A stretch of 64,000 nt of DNA, from the NCBI GenBank assembly GCA_964514395.1, contig CAZEQK010000008.1, positions 38,726-102,725 of the forward strand, read 5' to 3'. The notes beneath the pieces were generated by a model. The model was not told where the DNA came from, ran no database searches, and saw only the letters and a list, made by a program, of their open reading frames with translations. The stretch's first letter is position 1. Each line of letters opens with the position of its first letter. Made by a program: the position numbers and the translations under genes. Positions 51,194 through 59,700 of this stretch are shown in pieces. Source of the DNA: CAZEQK01 sp964514395. GTDB lineage: Bacteria; Bacillota; Bacilli; Tepidibacillales; Tepidibacillaceae.

Positions 51194-52714
51194 TTATGGT
51201 TGAATAAGCCCAGCCGCAATTTTCACTTGCCTTTGATGTTCTTCCGTGATTAACCCATCCTTATGCCGGGTACTATTTAAGAAATGAATATCAAAATGAC
51301 CATCAAAATTATTATCATGAATGTATTGTATACTATGTGGCATTGAAGCCATCGATGCTGCTATCCTCCTCCCATCTACCTCAACAATAACCGCACGTTT
51401 ACTCCAGCTGTATTGACCACCCCATATTTCTTTTATAATTGCTGCATCACTAGCTGTTAATGGTTCTGTGTCTGAATGATTTGCACCAATTGTCCGTTTT
51501 ACATAAAAAGAACGACCTGTTTGAAAATCAATAACCCTTGCAGTTTTCCCAATTTGAAATACATATTGAGCCTCTGTCCACCAATCTAATAGTTCACCGT
51601 ATTTTGGCGCAATAACTGGTTTTACAGGTATATGATGCACAGGAATGGATAGCTCTTGATTTAAGCTTAAGGAGCTATCAAGATTTAAACCATTTACTTT
51701 TAATAATTCTGTCATCGGTATTCCAAACTTTATACTCAAATCCCAGATATTATCACCCTTCTGTACAAAATAGCTTTTATAAGTAATATAAGGCTTTGTT
51801 TGAGCCGTTTGTTGAGTAATAGGCAGTTTTAATACTTGTCCTATATAGATGGTATCAGAGGTTAATTGATTTAATTCTTTCAGTGAAGAGATAGTAGTAT
51901 GATACTTATTAGCAATGAGAAAAAGAGTATCGCCAGAAACAACAGTGTAGGTAGTAACACTTGGATCTGATAAGGTTACCGTATTATTTGTTCCGTCCCA
52001 ATTAACGGATAGACCAAACGTTTCAGAAATAAAACGAATGGGTACATAGGTGATGCCATTTATGGTTCGAGATGGAGTCACAGATACGGATTCCCCATTC
52101 ACTCTTGCAACGGAAGAACCAATTACAAATGCGATTTTCATATCCCCTTTATTTATTCCTATTGTTTTTGAGTCCGCATTATACCATATAGATGCCCCTA
52201 ATGCTTCACTAAGGTTTCTAATTGGCAAATAGGTTGTATTATTTATCATGACAGGAGAAGGATTTAACTGTTTTACTTCACCATTTATGATTAGGTTAAT
52301 ATTCGTATTTTCTTCTGGAATCTTAAGATTTTGACCAACAAAAATAGTATTGGAGGATAGTTGATTAAGACTTTTTATATTATTGACTGTAGTACCAAAT
52401 TGATTGGCAATTTTCCAAAGTGTATCTCCAGCCTTTACTGTATAGTTCGTATAATGCTCATAATTATTGTCTTGAGCAAGAGTTGGTTGTATAGCAAAAC
52501 TTGAAATGATGGTCGTACCAACTACTACTTTTATCGCCGTTACTTTAAGATCAGGGAATTTTTCCTGAATAAATTGCTTTAGATTACTCACAAAGCTCTT
52601 ATTTACTATTTCATCATGATCAAATTCATTTGCAAATTCTGTAGATTGATTTAAAAAAAGAATAAAAGTATAGCCAACGTTATTTTTCTCTAGCTTGTAA
52701 TATTTAAACCTCAT
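51194..52714 (-). CDS. LysM and copper-amine-oxidase-like domain surface protein with unknown His-rich C-terminal domain
   Basis: 506 residues read leftward. An N-terminal segment (about 1-50) is typical of clostridial/bacillar LysM proteins of unknown role, then a hydrophobic stretch (about 58-75) acts as signal or anchor. LysM1 is at about 90-133, a copper-amine-oxidase-like N-domain repeat pair at about 140-250 (MINNTTYLPIRNLSEALGA, then RTINGITYVPIRFISETFGL), LysM2 at about 255-300 and LysM3 at about 316-362. The C-terminal 120 residues contain GANHSDTEPLTASD and FDGHFDIHFLNSTRHKD, clustered His/Asp that could bind metal. It likely acts in the wall or on spores. Its ribosome site is GGAGAGAAG. 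It is a lone minus-strand gene here. Confidence 0.8.
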   Translation of the reverse strand: MRFKYYKLEKNNVGYTFILFLNQSTEFANEFDHDEIVNKSFVSNLKQFIQEKFPDLKVTAIKVVVGTTIISSFAIQPTLAQDNNYEHYTNYTVKAGDTLWKIANQFGTTVNNIKSLNQLSSNTIFVGQNLKIPEENTNINLIINGEVKQLNPSPVMINNTTYLPIRNLSEALGASIWYNADSKTIGINKGDMKIAFVIGSSVARVNGESVSVTPSRTINGITYVPIRFISETFGLSVNWDGTNNTVTLSDPSVTTYTVVSGDTLFLIANKYHTTISSLKELNQLTSDTIYIGQVLKLPITQQTAQTKPYITYKSYFVQKGDNIWDLSIKFGIPMTELLKVNGLNLDSSLSLNQELSIPVHHIPVKPVIAPKYGELLDWWTEAQYVFQIGKTARVIDFQTGRSFYVKRTIGANHSDTEPLTASDAAIIKEIWGGQYSWSKRAVIVEVDGRRIAASMASMPHSIQYIHDNNFDGHFDIHFLNSTRHKDGLITEEHQRQVKIAAGLIQP

Positions 52715-52990
52715 TATCTTCTCTTCTCTCCTTTAATTTCAAACATGTTGAACCATTCCAATTTCATCATTTGACTTTATTTTTCCATCTCATTTTAATA
52801 TTATCCATCAATTTCTAAAACAAAATTAAACAAAAAAACATGAATAAATTACATAATGTAATCGCTTTACTTATTATTTTCTAAATTTTGCATGAATTAA
52901 AACCACTTAACTACTTGATTTAATTAAAATATACCTATATAATCAATAATAATTTAAAATTCTGAAAATTAAAAAAAGAAAGAAAAAAAT

Positions 52991-53116
52991 ATAAAATACT
53001 TAGGAAGACTAGAGCAATTTATCAACGATGAATTATATGCTGTAGATGGCATTACCCACGTAGCCAGCTCTATTCTATTGAAAAGGTTTAAAAGTAGAGA
53101 TGGGTTGAAATTATAA
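52991..53116 (+). pseudogene. C-terminal stump of an Lrp/AsnC-family regulator gene
   Basis: A frame without start or ribosome site reads YLGRLEQFINDELYAVDGIT, then HVASSILLKRFKSRDGLKL and stop. This resembles the final part of the Lrp/AsnC ligand-binding domain (LxxFxxxxLxxxxGV ... LKxxKxxxxLPL). Upstream are only A-rich sequence and stops. The rest of 52715-53221 has no recognisable gene. Short match, so tentative. Confidence 0.4.
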
Positions 53117-53130
53117 ATAATCATTCCTAT

Positions 53131-53167
53131 AAATCCCTAACAGTAGCATAATGGGGATTTTTTATTT
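53131..53167 (+). terminator. Terminator upstream of fabZ
   Basis: AAATCCC (53131-53137) pairs with GGGATTT (53154-53160) across a 16-nt loop, followed by a T-run. It may belong to the decayed gene just upstream. Confidence 0.6.
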
Positions 53168-53221
53168 ATCATAAAATAAGGTATAATAAATTAATATGTG
53201 ATATTAGTAGGAGGTACTAAA

Positions 53222-53644
53222 ATGTTAGATATTAATGAAATTAAAAAAATAATTCCTCACCGTTATCCCTTTTTACTAGTAGATAAAATAATTGAATTAG
53301 AAGAAGGACAAAAAGCAGTAGGGATCAAGAATGTAACAATGAACGAACCATTCTTTCAAGGACATTTTCCCGATTATCCTGTGATGCCTGGTGTATTAAT
53401 CGTCGAAGCATTAGCACAGGTCGGTGCTGTGGCCATGCTAATTAAAGAGGAGAATAAAGGCAAGCTAGCCTTTTTCACAGGAATTGATAAATTTCGCTTT
53501 AAGGAGCAAGTCAAACCTGGAGATACCTTGACATTATCCGTAGAAATTATTAGAGTAAAGGGTCCGATGGGCAAAGGGAAGGCAACAGCAATAGTTGGTG
53601 AAAAGGTTGTGGCCGAAGGGGAATTGATGTTTGCCATTCAGTAG
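53222..53644 (+). CDS. fabZ: 3-hydroxyacyl-[acyl-carrier-protein] dehydratase FabZ
   Basis: 140 residues from ATG 53222 behind GTAGGAGGT; an ATG 24 bases upstream lacks a site. FabZ dehydrates 3-hydroxyacyl-ACP in fatty acid elongation. The hotdog-fold active site has His in IPHRYPFLLVDKI and Glu in PVMPGVLIVEALAQVGA. Length is standard. It follows flhP in B. subtilis too, with the LysM gene and pgsA-like gene inserted here. Confidence 0.96.
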   Translation: MLDINEIKKIIPHRYPFLLVDKIIELEEGQKAVGIKNVTMNEPFFQGHFPDYPVMPGVLIVEALAQVGAVAMLIKEENKGKLAFFTGIDKFRFKEQVKPGDTLTLSVEIIRVKGPMGKGKATAIVGEKVVAEGELMFAIQ

Positions 53645-53660
53645 TATAAAAGGCTTGTAC

Positions 53661-53694
53661 AAGAGGGATGCGATTGCATCTCTTTTCTTATTTT
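53661..53694 (+). terminator. Terminator of fabZ
   Basis: AGAGGGATGC (from 53662) pairs with GCATCTCT (to about 53684) with one bulge, followed by TTTCTTATTTT. Closely similar in sequence to the terminator at 54031. Confidence 0.7.
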
Positions 53695-53776
53695 AAAATA
53701 TTGATAATATGATATAATGACACAGTCGAAATAACATTACATAGGATACGAAAAAATACAAACAAAGGGGATAAAT

Positions 53777-54010
53777 ATGGACTCATCAAAGAAAATAGAT
53801 CTTGCTAATGGGAAGACCATTTCTAGCAAAAAGAGAAGTGCAATTAAGGCTATTTCCTGGCGAGTAACAGCTACATTGACTACATTATTGCTAGTTTATG
53901 CTGCAACTGGTAAACTTAAAGTTGCTGGAACCATAGCGAGTATGGAAGTCATCTTCAAAATGGTGTTATATTATGTTCATGAAAGAGTTTGGGATAAATA
54001 TAGATTTTAA
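53777..54010 (+). CDS. DUF2061 membrane protein
   Basis: 77 residues from ATG 53777 behind AAAGGGG. A basic N-terminus is followed by SAIKAISWRVTATLTTLLL and the end YYVHERVWDKYRF, both diagnostic of DUF2061; two membrane helices are likely. Members are sometimes found near sulfate assimilation genes and fused to CysC-type kinases, which is of interest next to cysQ. No function is established. TATAAT at 53713-53718 lies upstream. Confidence 0.85.
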   Translation: MDSSKKIDLANGKTISSKKRSAIKAISWRVTATLTTLLLVYAATGKLKVAGTIASMEVIFKMVLYYVHERVWDKYRF

Positions 54011-54030
54011 TACAATGATTTAAACGGATA

Positions 54031-54060
54031 GAGAGATGCTAACGCATCTCTTTTTTTATT
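54031..54060 (+). terminator. Terminator of the DUF2061 gene
   Basis: AGAGATGC (54032-54039) pairs with GCATCTCT (54044-54051), TAAC loop, seven T. Confidence 0.8.
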
Positions 54061-54243
54061 TTAAAATATAGAAAAATTTACCTACATTTAAATAGCCTAT
54101 GATATAATTGAGCTTGTCAAAAATGTTTATATTTTCATGTCGATTTTCAAAGGAACATTTATTTTTTTGTCGAATTATAATGAGATATGGATCGTTCGGA
54201 AAGATTAATATATTCATATAAAATTTTAAAAAGGAGAAATAAC

Positions 54244-55038
54244 ATGTTAGATATAGATATCCAAGAAATACTTAATATAGCTAAAGAAGCAGGGGAGAAA
54301 ATACTAGAGATATATACTAGAGATTTTATAGTTGAAACCAAAAAAGATCAGTCCCCCTTAACAGAAGCAGATAAAGCATCTCATGAAGTTATCTTTAAGA
54401 ATTTAACGCAATTATACCCTAATATCACAGTTCTTTCAGAAGAGGGGAAGGACTTTCCATATGAAGAAAGAAAAAATTGGGAAAGCTTTTGGTTAGTAGA
54501 TCCTTTAGATGGAACAAAGGAATTTATTAAGAAAAATGGCGAGTTCACGGTCAATATTGCTTTAATAGAAGGAGAATATCCAGTATTAGGCGTTATCTAT
54601 TTGCCTGTATTAGGTATATTTTACTTTGGAATTAAAGATAAAGGTGCCTATAAAATAGATAGTGATGGGAAGATTAGTGAAATAAAAGTTAATGAACCTA
54701 GTACTAAGAACATTACTATAGTAGAGAGTAGGTCCCATCCTTCAAAGGATTTGGAAGAGTTTCTGAATAGCCTGAACAAACACTATAGCTCTATTGAAAG
54801 ATTACAAAGAGGAAGCTCTTTGAAGCTATGTGCTGTTGCAGAAGGATTAGCAGATATATATCCTCGGTTAGGTCCTACGATGGAATGGGATATAGCGGCT
54901 GGACAAGCTATTATAGAAGCTGCAGGTGGAAAGGTTGCAAAATTAGATGGAGAAAGATTTAAATATAATAAAGAAAATCTAAAAAATGATTATTTTCTTG
55001 CCTATGGGAAGTTACTTAAAGATAATTTATTTAATTAG
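54244..55038 (+). CDS. cysQ: 3'(2'),5'-bisphosphate nucleotidase CysQ
   Basis: 264 residues from ATG 54244 behind AAGGAGAAA; an in-frame ATG 57 bases upstream has no ribosome site. The inositol-monophosphatase fold has the metal motifs DQSPLTEADKASHEVI, LSEEGKDFPYEER, WLVDPLDGTKEFI (DPxDGT) and MEWDIAAGQAIIEAAGG. CysQ hydrolyses 3'-phosphoadenosine 5'-phosphate (PAP), the by-product of PAPS-dependent sulfotransferases and PAPS reductase, to AMP. The two sulfotransferase-like genes 6 kb downstream make PAP removal a plausible job. It is the first gene of the surface-polysaccharide cluster. Confidence 0.88.
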   Translation: MLDIDIQEILNIAKEAGEKILEIYTRDFIVETKKDQSPLTEADKASHEVIFKNLTQLYPNITVLSEEGKDFPYEERKNWESFWLVDPLDGTKEFIKKNGEFTVNIALIEGEYPVLGVIYLPVLGIFYFGIKDKGAYKIDSDGKISEIKVNEPSTKNITIVESRSHPSKDLEEFLNSLNKHYSSIERLQRGSSLKLCAVAEGLADIYPRLGPTMEWDIAAGQAIIEAAGGKVAKLDGERFKYNKENLKNDYFLAYGKLLKDNLFN

Positions 55039-55072
55039 TTCCAAATAATTGTTGAAAGGGAAAAAATATATT

Positions 55073-55870
55073 ATGACGACTAATATGGATAGATATATCA
55101 CCTATTTTAGGAATTTTAAAAAATACTCCTATTTGCTTACAATTCTTGTGAAAAGAGATATTAAAAAAAAATACAAAGGTTCTACACTAGGAATACTATG
55201 GAGTTTATTAAATCCGTTGCTTCAGATGACCGTACTGACAATTATTTTTTCAACATTATTTCACAATGAAATAAGGAATTTTCCATTATATATGATTGCT
55301 GGAAGGTTATTTTTTGATTTCTTTTCATCAGGAACTAATACAGCAATGAGATCAATATATGGTTCGGCAAATTTATTGACTAAAGTTTATTTGCCGAAAT
55401 ATATTATGACACTATCTAGAGTTATAGCCAATTTTTTAATCTTTTGTATTTCTTTATTAGATCTATTATTAGTCATGATATTTACTGGGGCAGAGTTTAC
55501 GATACATCTTGTGTACGTTCCTCTTTATCTAATACTATTACTTTTATTTACGAGTGGGGTTAGTTTGATTCTTGCTACGTTGGCAACATTTTTTAGGGAT
55601 ATTGAACATCTATATGGTGTTTTTACAATGATGCTCATGCATTTCTCAGCTCTCTTTTACCCAGCAAATATTATTCCAGCCAAATACCATTTTCTATTAC
55701 AATTAAATTTACTGTATTACTATATAAGTGGGTTTAGGCAAATAGTGTACAATGGTGGATCACCAGACTTCATAAATTTAATATCATGTTTAATAATTGC
55801 CATTATAAGTTTTGTTATCGGACTCATTGTATTTGAAAAGAATCAAGATAAGTTTATCTTTTATATTTAA
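55073..55870 (+). CDS. ABC-2 type polysaccharide export permease (Wzm/TagG-like)
   Basis: 265 residues from ATG 55073 (AAAGGGA is about 13 bases upstream; ATG 55085 is an alternative). Six membrane helices; the amphipathic start VKRDIKKKYKGSTLGILWSL and NPLLQMTVLTIIFSTLF are hallmarks of O-antigen/teichoic-acid exporters. It forms the membrane pore with the ATPase encoded next. B. subtilis TagG is a relative. The DNA from here to the right edge becomes more AT-rich and the proteins rich in K, N and I, compatible with acquisition. Confidence 0.9.
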   Translation: MTTNMDRYITYFRNFKKYSYLLTILVKRDIKKKYKGSTLGILWSLLNPLLQMTVLTIIFSTLFHNEIRNFPLYMIAGRLFFDFFSSGTNTAMRSIYGSANLLTKVYLPKYIMTLSRVIANFLIFCISLLDLLLVMIFTGAEFTIHLVYVPLYLILLLLFTSGVSLILATLATFFRDIEHLYGVFTMMLMHFSALFYPANIIPAKYHFLLQLNLLYYYISGFRQIVYNGGSPDFINLISCLIIAIISFVIGLIVFEKNQDKFIFYI

Positions 55871-55893
55871 TTTAATACTTGGAGAGGATTATC

Positions 55894-56637
55894 ATGAGGG
55901 AAATAGTTATAAAGGTCAGCAATGTATCAATGAGTTTTAGACTTGCTCATGAAAAAGTTGAAACTCTAAAAGAATATATGATACGTCTTGTAAAAAGGAA
56001 ATTGGCATACTCAGAATTTACAGCTCTTAAATCGATAAATCTTGATATTTATAAAGGTGAACGACTTGGTATTATTGGACATAATGGTGCAGGGAAAAGC
56101 ACATTGTTAAAATTGATATCAGGTATTATGAAACCAACAGAAGGTATTATTGAAGTAAGTGGCTTGATATCTCCATTATTAGAGTTAGGTGCTGGGTTTG
56201 ATCCAGAATTTTCTGGTGCAGAGAATATATTTTTGAATGGTGCTATATTAGGAAAATCAAAGGATTTTCTGGAAAATAAATATGATGAGATTGTAGATTT
56301 TGCTGATTTAGGGGAATTTATTGATGTACCAATAAAAAATTATTCTTCTGGAATGCGTGCGAAATTAGGCTTTTCGATTGCCTCTCAAATTGATCCTGAT
56401 ATTTTAATAGTAGATGAAGTGTTAGGTGTCGGTGATATGGTTTTTAGAAGAAAAAGCTCAGAAAAGATACAGTCATTAATGAGTGGTGGTAGAACAGTGA
56501 TACTCGTATCTCATAACCTTAAGCAGGTTGAAGATCTCACTGATCGAATTATTTGGCTAGATCATGGTGAAATTAGAGAAATTGGTGATTCAAAAAAAGT
56601 ATGTAATAATTATAGAGAATTTATGAATAAGAGGTAG
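55894..56637 (+). CDS. ABC polysaccharide export ATPase (Wzt/TagH-like)
   Basis: 247 residues from ATG 55894 behind GGAGAGG. Walker A GHNGAGKST (about residue 61), signature NYSSGMRAKLGFSIA, Walker B ILIVDEVLGVGD and the H-loop VSHNLKQ are complete. The ending after RIIWLDHGEIREIGDSKKV lacks the C-terminal carbohydrate-binding domain found in Wzt of the E. coli O9a type, so the substrate cap is probably not read by this protein. It pairs with the permease gene 23 bases upstream. Confidence 0.9.
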   Translation: MREIVIKVSNVSMSFRLAHEKVETLKEYMIRLVKRKLAYSEFTALKSINLDIYKGERLGIIGHNGAGKSTLLKLISGIMKPTEGIIEVSGLISPLLELGAGFDPEFSGAENIFLNGAILGKSKDFLENKYDEIVDFADLGEFIDVPIKNYSSGMRAKLGFSIASQIDPDILIVDEVLGVGDMVFRRKSSEKIQSLMSGGRTVILVSHNLKQVEDLTDRIIWLDHGEIREIGDSKKVCNNYREFMNKR

Positions 56638-56788
56638 GGAGTGAAACAATAAAGATATTATAGAAATTATAATATCTACAATCTTTTGATAATTGTTGAT
56701 TTATCTGCTCTAAACTATTTATTTTTTACTTATTGTTGTATTGATTTTTATTTTAATAAATTGATGTTAAATGTAAGGGGATATATAA

Positions 56789-59700
56789 ATGGAATTTACA
56801 GGTGAAAGATTTATTGATGATAGTAATGGTTTAGCAATTACTATCGAGCATACTCATCGCTATAAAAGCTTGATTAACATAGTAAAAGATAAAGTTGTTA
56901 TAGATGCAGCATGTGGTTCAGGTTATGGGACAAAGATTCTTTCAAATAATGCAAAAAAAGTATACGGCATTGATATTTCTGAAGAAACAATTGATTATGC
57001 GCTCAAACAAAATGCAAAAGACAATATTGAATATATATTGGCCAGCATTACAAACCTTCCTATAGATGATAATAGTATTGATATTGTCATATCTTTTGAA
57101 ACTATTGAGCACGTTGATGTTGAGCAACAGCAACTTTTTTTAAAGGAAGTAAAAAGAATTTTAAAGAAAGACGGTATTTTAATAATATCTACACCAAATA
57201 AATATTTATATACTGATTTACCTAATAAAAAGAATGAATATCACATCAAAGAGTTTTATGTGGATGAATTTCAAATTTTTTTATCAAATTACTTTGTATA
57301 TGTAGACACATATTATCAATCATTTCAACTTGCATCGTCAATAATGAAAAAAGAAGAAAATTTTTTAAGAACAATAAATGATACTGATGAAGGGTTATAT
57401 GTTATTTGTGCTTGTAGTAATCAAGAGACTAATATTGATTTAAATACATCAATAATCAATATTCAAAAAAATAATCATTTAATAAATATGCATGAGATAA
57501 TCAATAAATTTGAAAACCCAAAAGCGAAAATATTTTTAGATTATGGTGAGGGTTTTAGTGAGAAAAACTCTGTCACTGAATATTATGATATAAATGGGAA
57601 TGAGTTCTCAGTTGTTTTTGACCTTTCAATGTTTAGTAATGTACAACAATTACGGTTTGATCCAATTGAGGGTGAATTTATTAATATAAAATTTAATAAA
57701 ATTATTTTGAAAAATGATCATGAGGATAGAACTATCAATTTGTCTGAAATGTCGACTAATGGCATTGTCGATGAGAAAACCATTATATTTAACACCATTG
57801 ATCCACAAATAACTTTTAGCTGTATTGAGGATAAGATAATATCATTATCTATTCAGGCAATTATTAGTACAAAATATAAAGAAGCTGAAGTTGCAAAATT
57901 AGAAAATACATTAGGCATAGCTAATTTAACTAATATTAATTTAGAAAAAGATTTGAGTACAAAAACAGCAAAGATGAATGAACTAAAGGAAGATTTGGGT
58001 ACAAAAACAGCAAAGATGAATGAACTAAAGGAAGATTTGAGTACAAAAACAGCNNNNNNNNNNNNNNNNNNNNNNNNNNNNNNNNNNNNNNNNNNNNNNN
58101 NNNNNNNNNNNNNNNNNNNNNNNNNNNNNNNNNNNNNNNNNNNNNNNNNNNNNGAAGATTTGAGTACAAAAACAGCAAAGATGAATGAACTAAAGGAAGA
58201 TTTGAGTACAAAAACAGCAAAGATGAATGAACTAAAGGAAGATTTGAGTATAAAAACAGCAAAGATGAATGAACTAAAGGAAGATTTGGGTACAAAAACA
58301 GCAAAGATGAATGAACTAGAGGAAGATTTGAGTACAAAAACAGCAAAGATGAATGAATTAGAGGAAGATTTGAGTACAAAAGAAATAATGATGAATGATA
58401 CAATGAATATTTTAAATAATTTAAAAAAAGAGTATATAAATCTAGAAAATATATTAGATCTGAAAGAAGAAGCAATTATGCAACTTAGAAATACCTTTAA
58501 TATTAAATATTTAAAAAAAGATACTGCTGTAGTTCAAAATGAGATAATTTATGATAACCTAGATAAATTAGAAATTGACATTATTACTGTCACTTATAAT
58601 TCTGCTAAATGGATTGATAATTACATATTATCTATTAGAATGGCAAATAGGGATAATATAGATTTGGTATTAACAATTGTCGATAATAACTCTTCAGATG
58701 AAACAGTAAAATTACTTAAAAAGTACCAACAAAGTGAATCGTTTAGCATTCATATTATTGAAAGTGAAGAGAATTTAGGTTTTGGTCGAGCTAATAATAT
58801 GGGGGTACGAAGAACAGATAAAAAGTACATTTTCTTTTTAAATATTGATACAGAATTGTTTGAAGATACATTTACTGAGTTTGTCTATTCAATTAAAGAA
58901 AGTGAGAGTAATATTGGGGCATGGGAATTAAAGCAAGTGCCATACGAACATCCTAAATATTATAATCCTATTACTTTCGAAACTAGATGGTTTAGTGGTG
59001 CTGCTGTCATATTACGACGTGATGTTTTTGAAGAAGTTGGAGGGTTTGATAGTAAGATATTTATGTACACTGAAGATGTAGATTTAAGTTGGAGAATTAG
59101 AAATGAAGGATACATTATAAAGTATCTACATAAAAGTTTTGTTACTCACCATTCTTATACAGGTTCAAGCGATATAAAACCACTTCAATTTTATAATAGT
59201 ATATATAATAATATGATGTTAAGGTATCGTTATGGGAATTTTTTAGATATATTTAAAGGATATTTGTTGTTGATTAATTTATTAAGAAGACCAGAAATTG
59301 TGGAGGGTCAAAGAGAGAAAATCAAAAATTATATAAAAAATAGTTTTATAGATGGATTACAATTCCGAGGTAGTCTATTTAATAAATATAAAAATATAGA
59401 TTCAACATTTTATGGTTTTGATTATGAAAGAGCTAAAAATGGAGCTTTTTATATTAATGAAAAAGCTATAGTTACTAATGGACCTTTAATTTCTATAATA
59501 GTGCGAACTCATAAAAGAAAAGATGTATTAAGGGAAACTCTTGTTTCTTTAAGAAATCAAACATACAAAAATTTTGAAGTTGTAATAGTAGAGGATGGGA
59601 AAAATACAGCATACGACATGTTAATAGATGAATTTCCTGATTTAGATATTATTTACACACATACAGGTAAAAACGTTGGGAGAAGTAGAGTAGGAAATAT

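Noticed and set aside
57947..58383. Regular repeats considered as a CRISPR array
   Set aside because: Units are contiguous without spacers, in frame, and encode a heptad coiled coil; no cas genes.
57936..58475. Long open frame on the minus strand across the repeat array
   Set aside because: It is a by-product of 42-bp repeats, which keep all frames open; no start context and the plus strand has clear domains on both sides.
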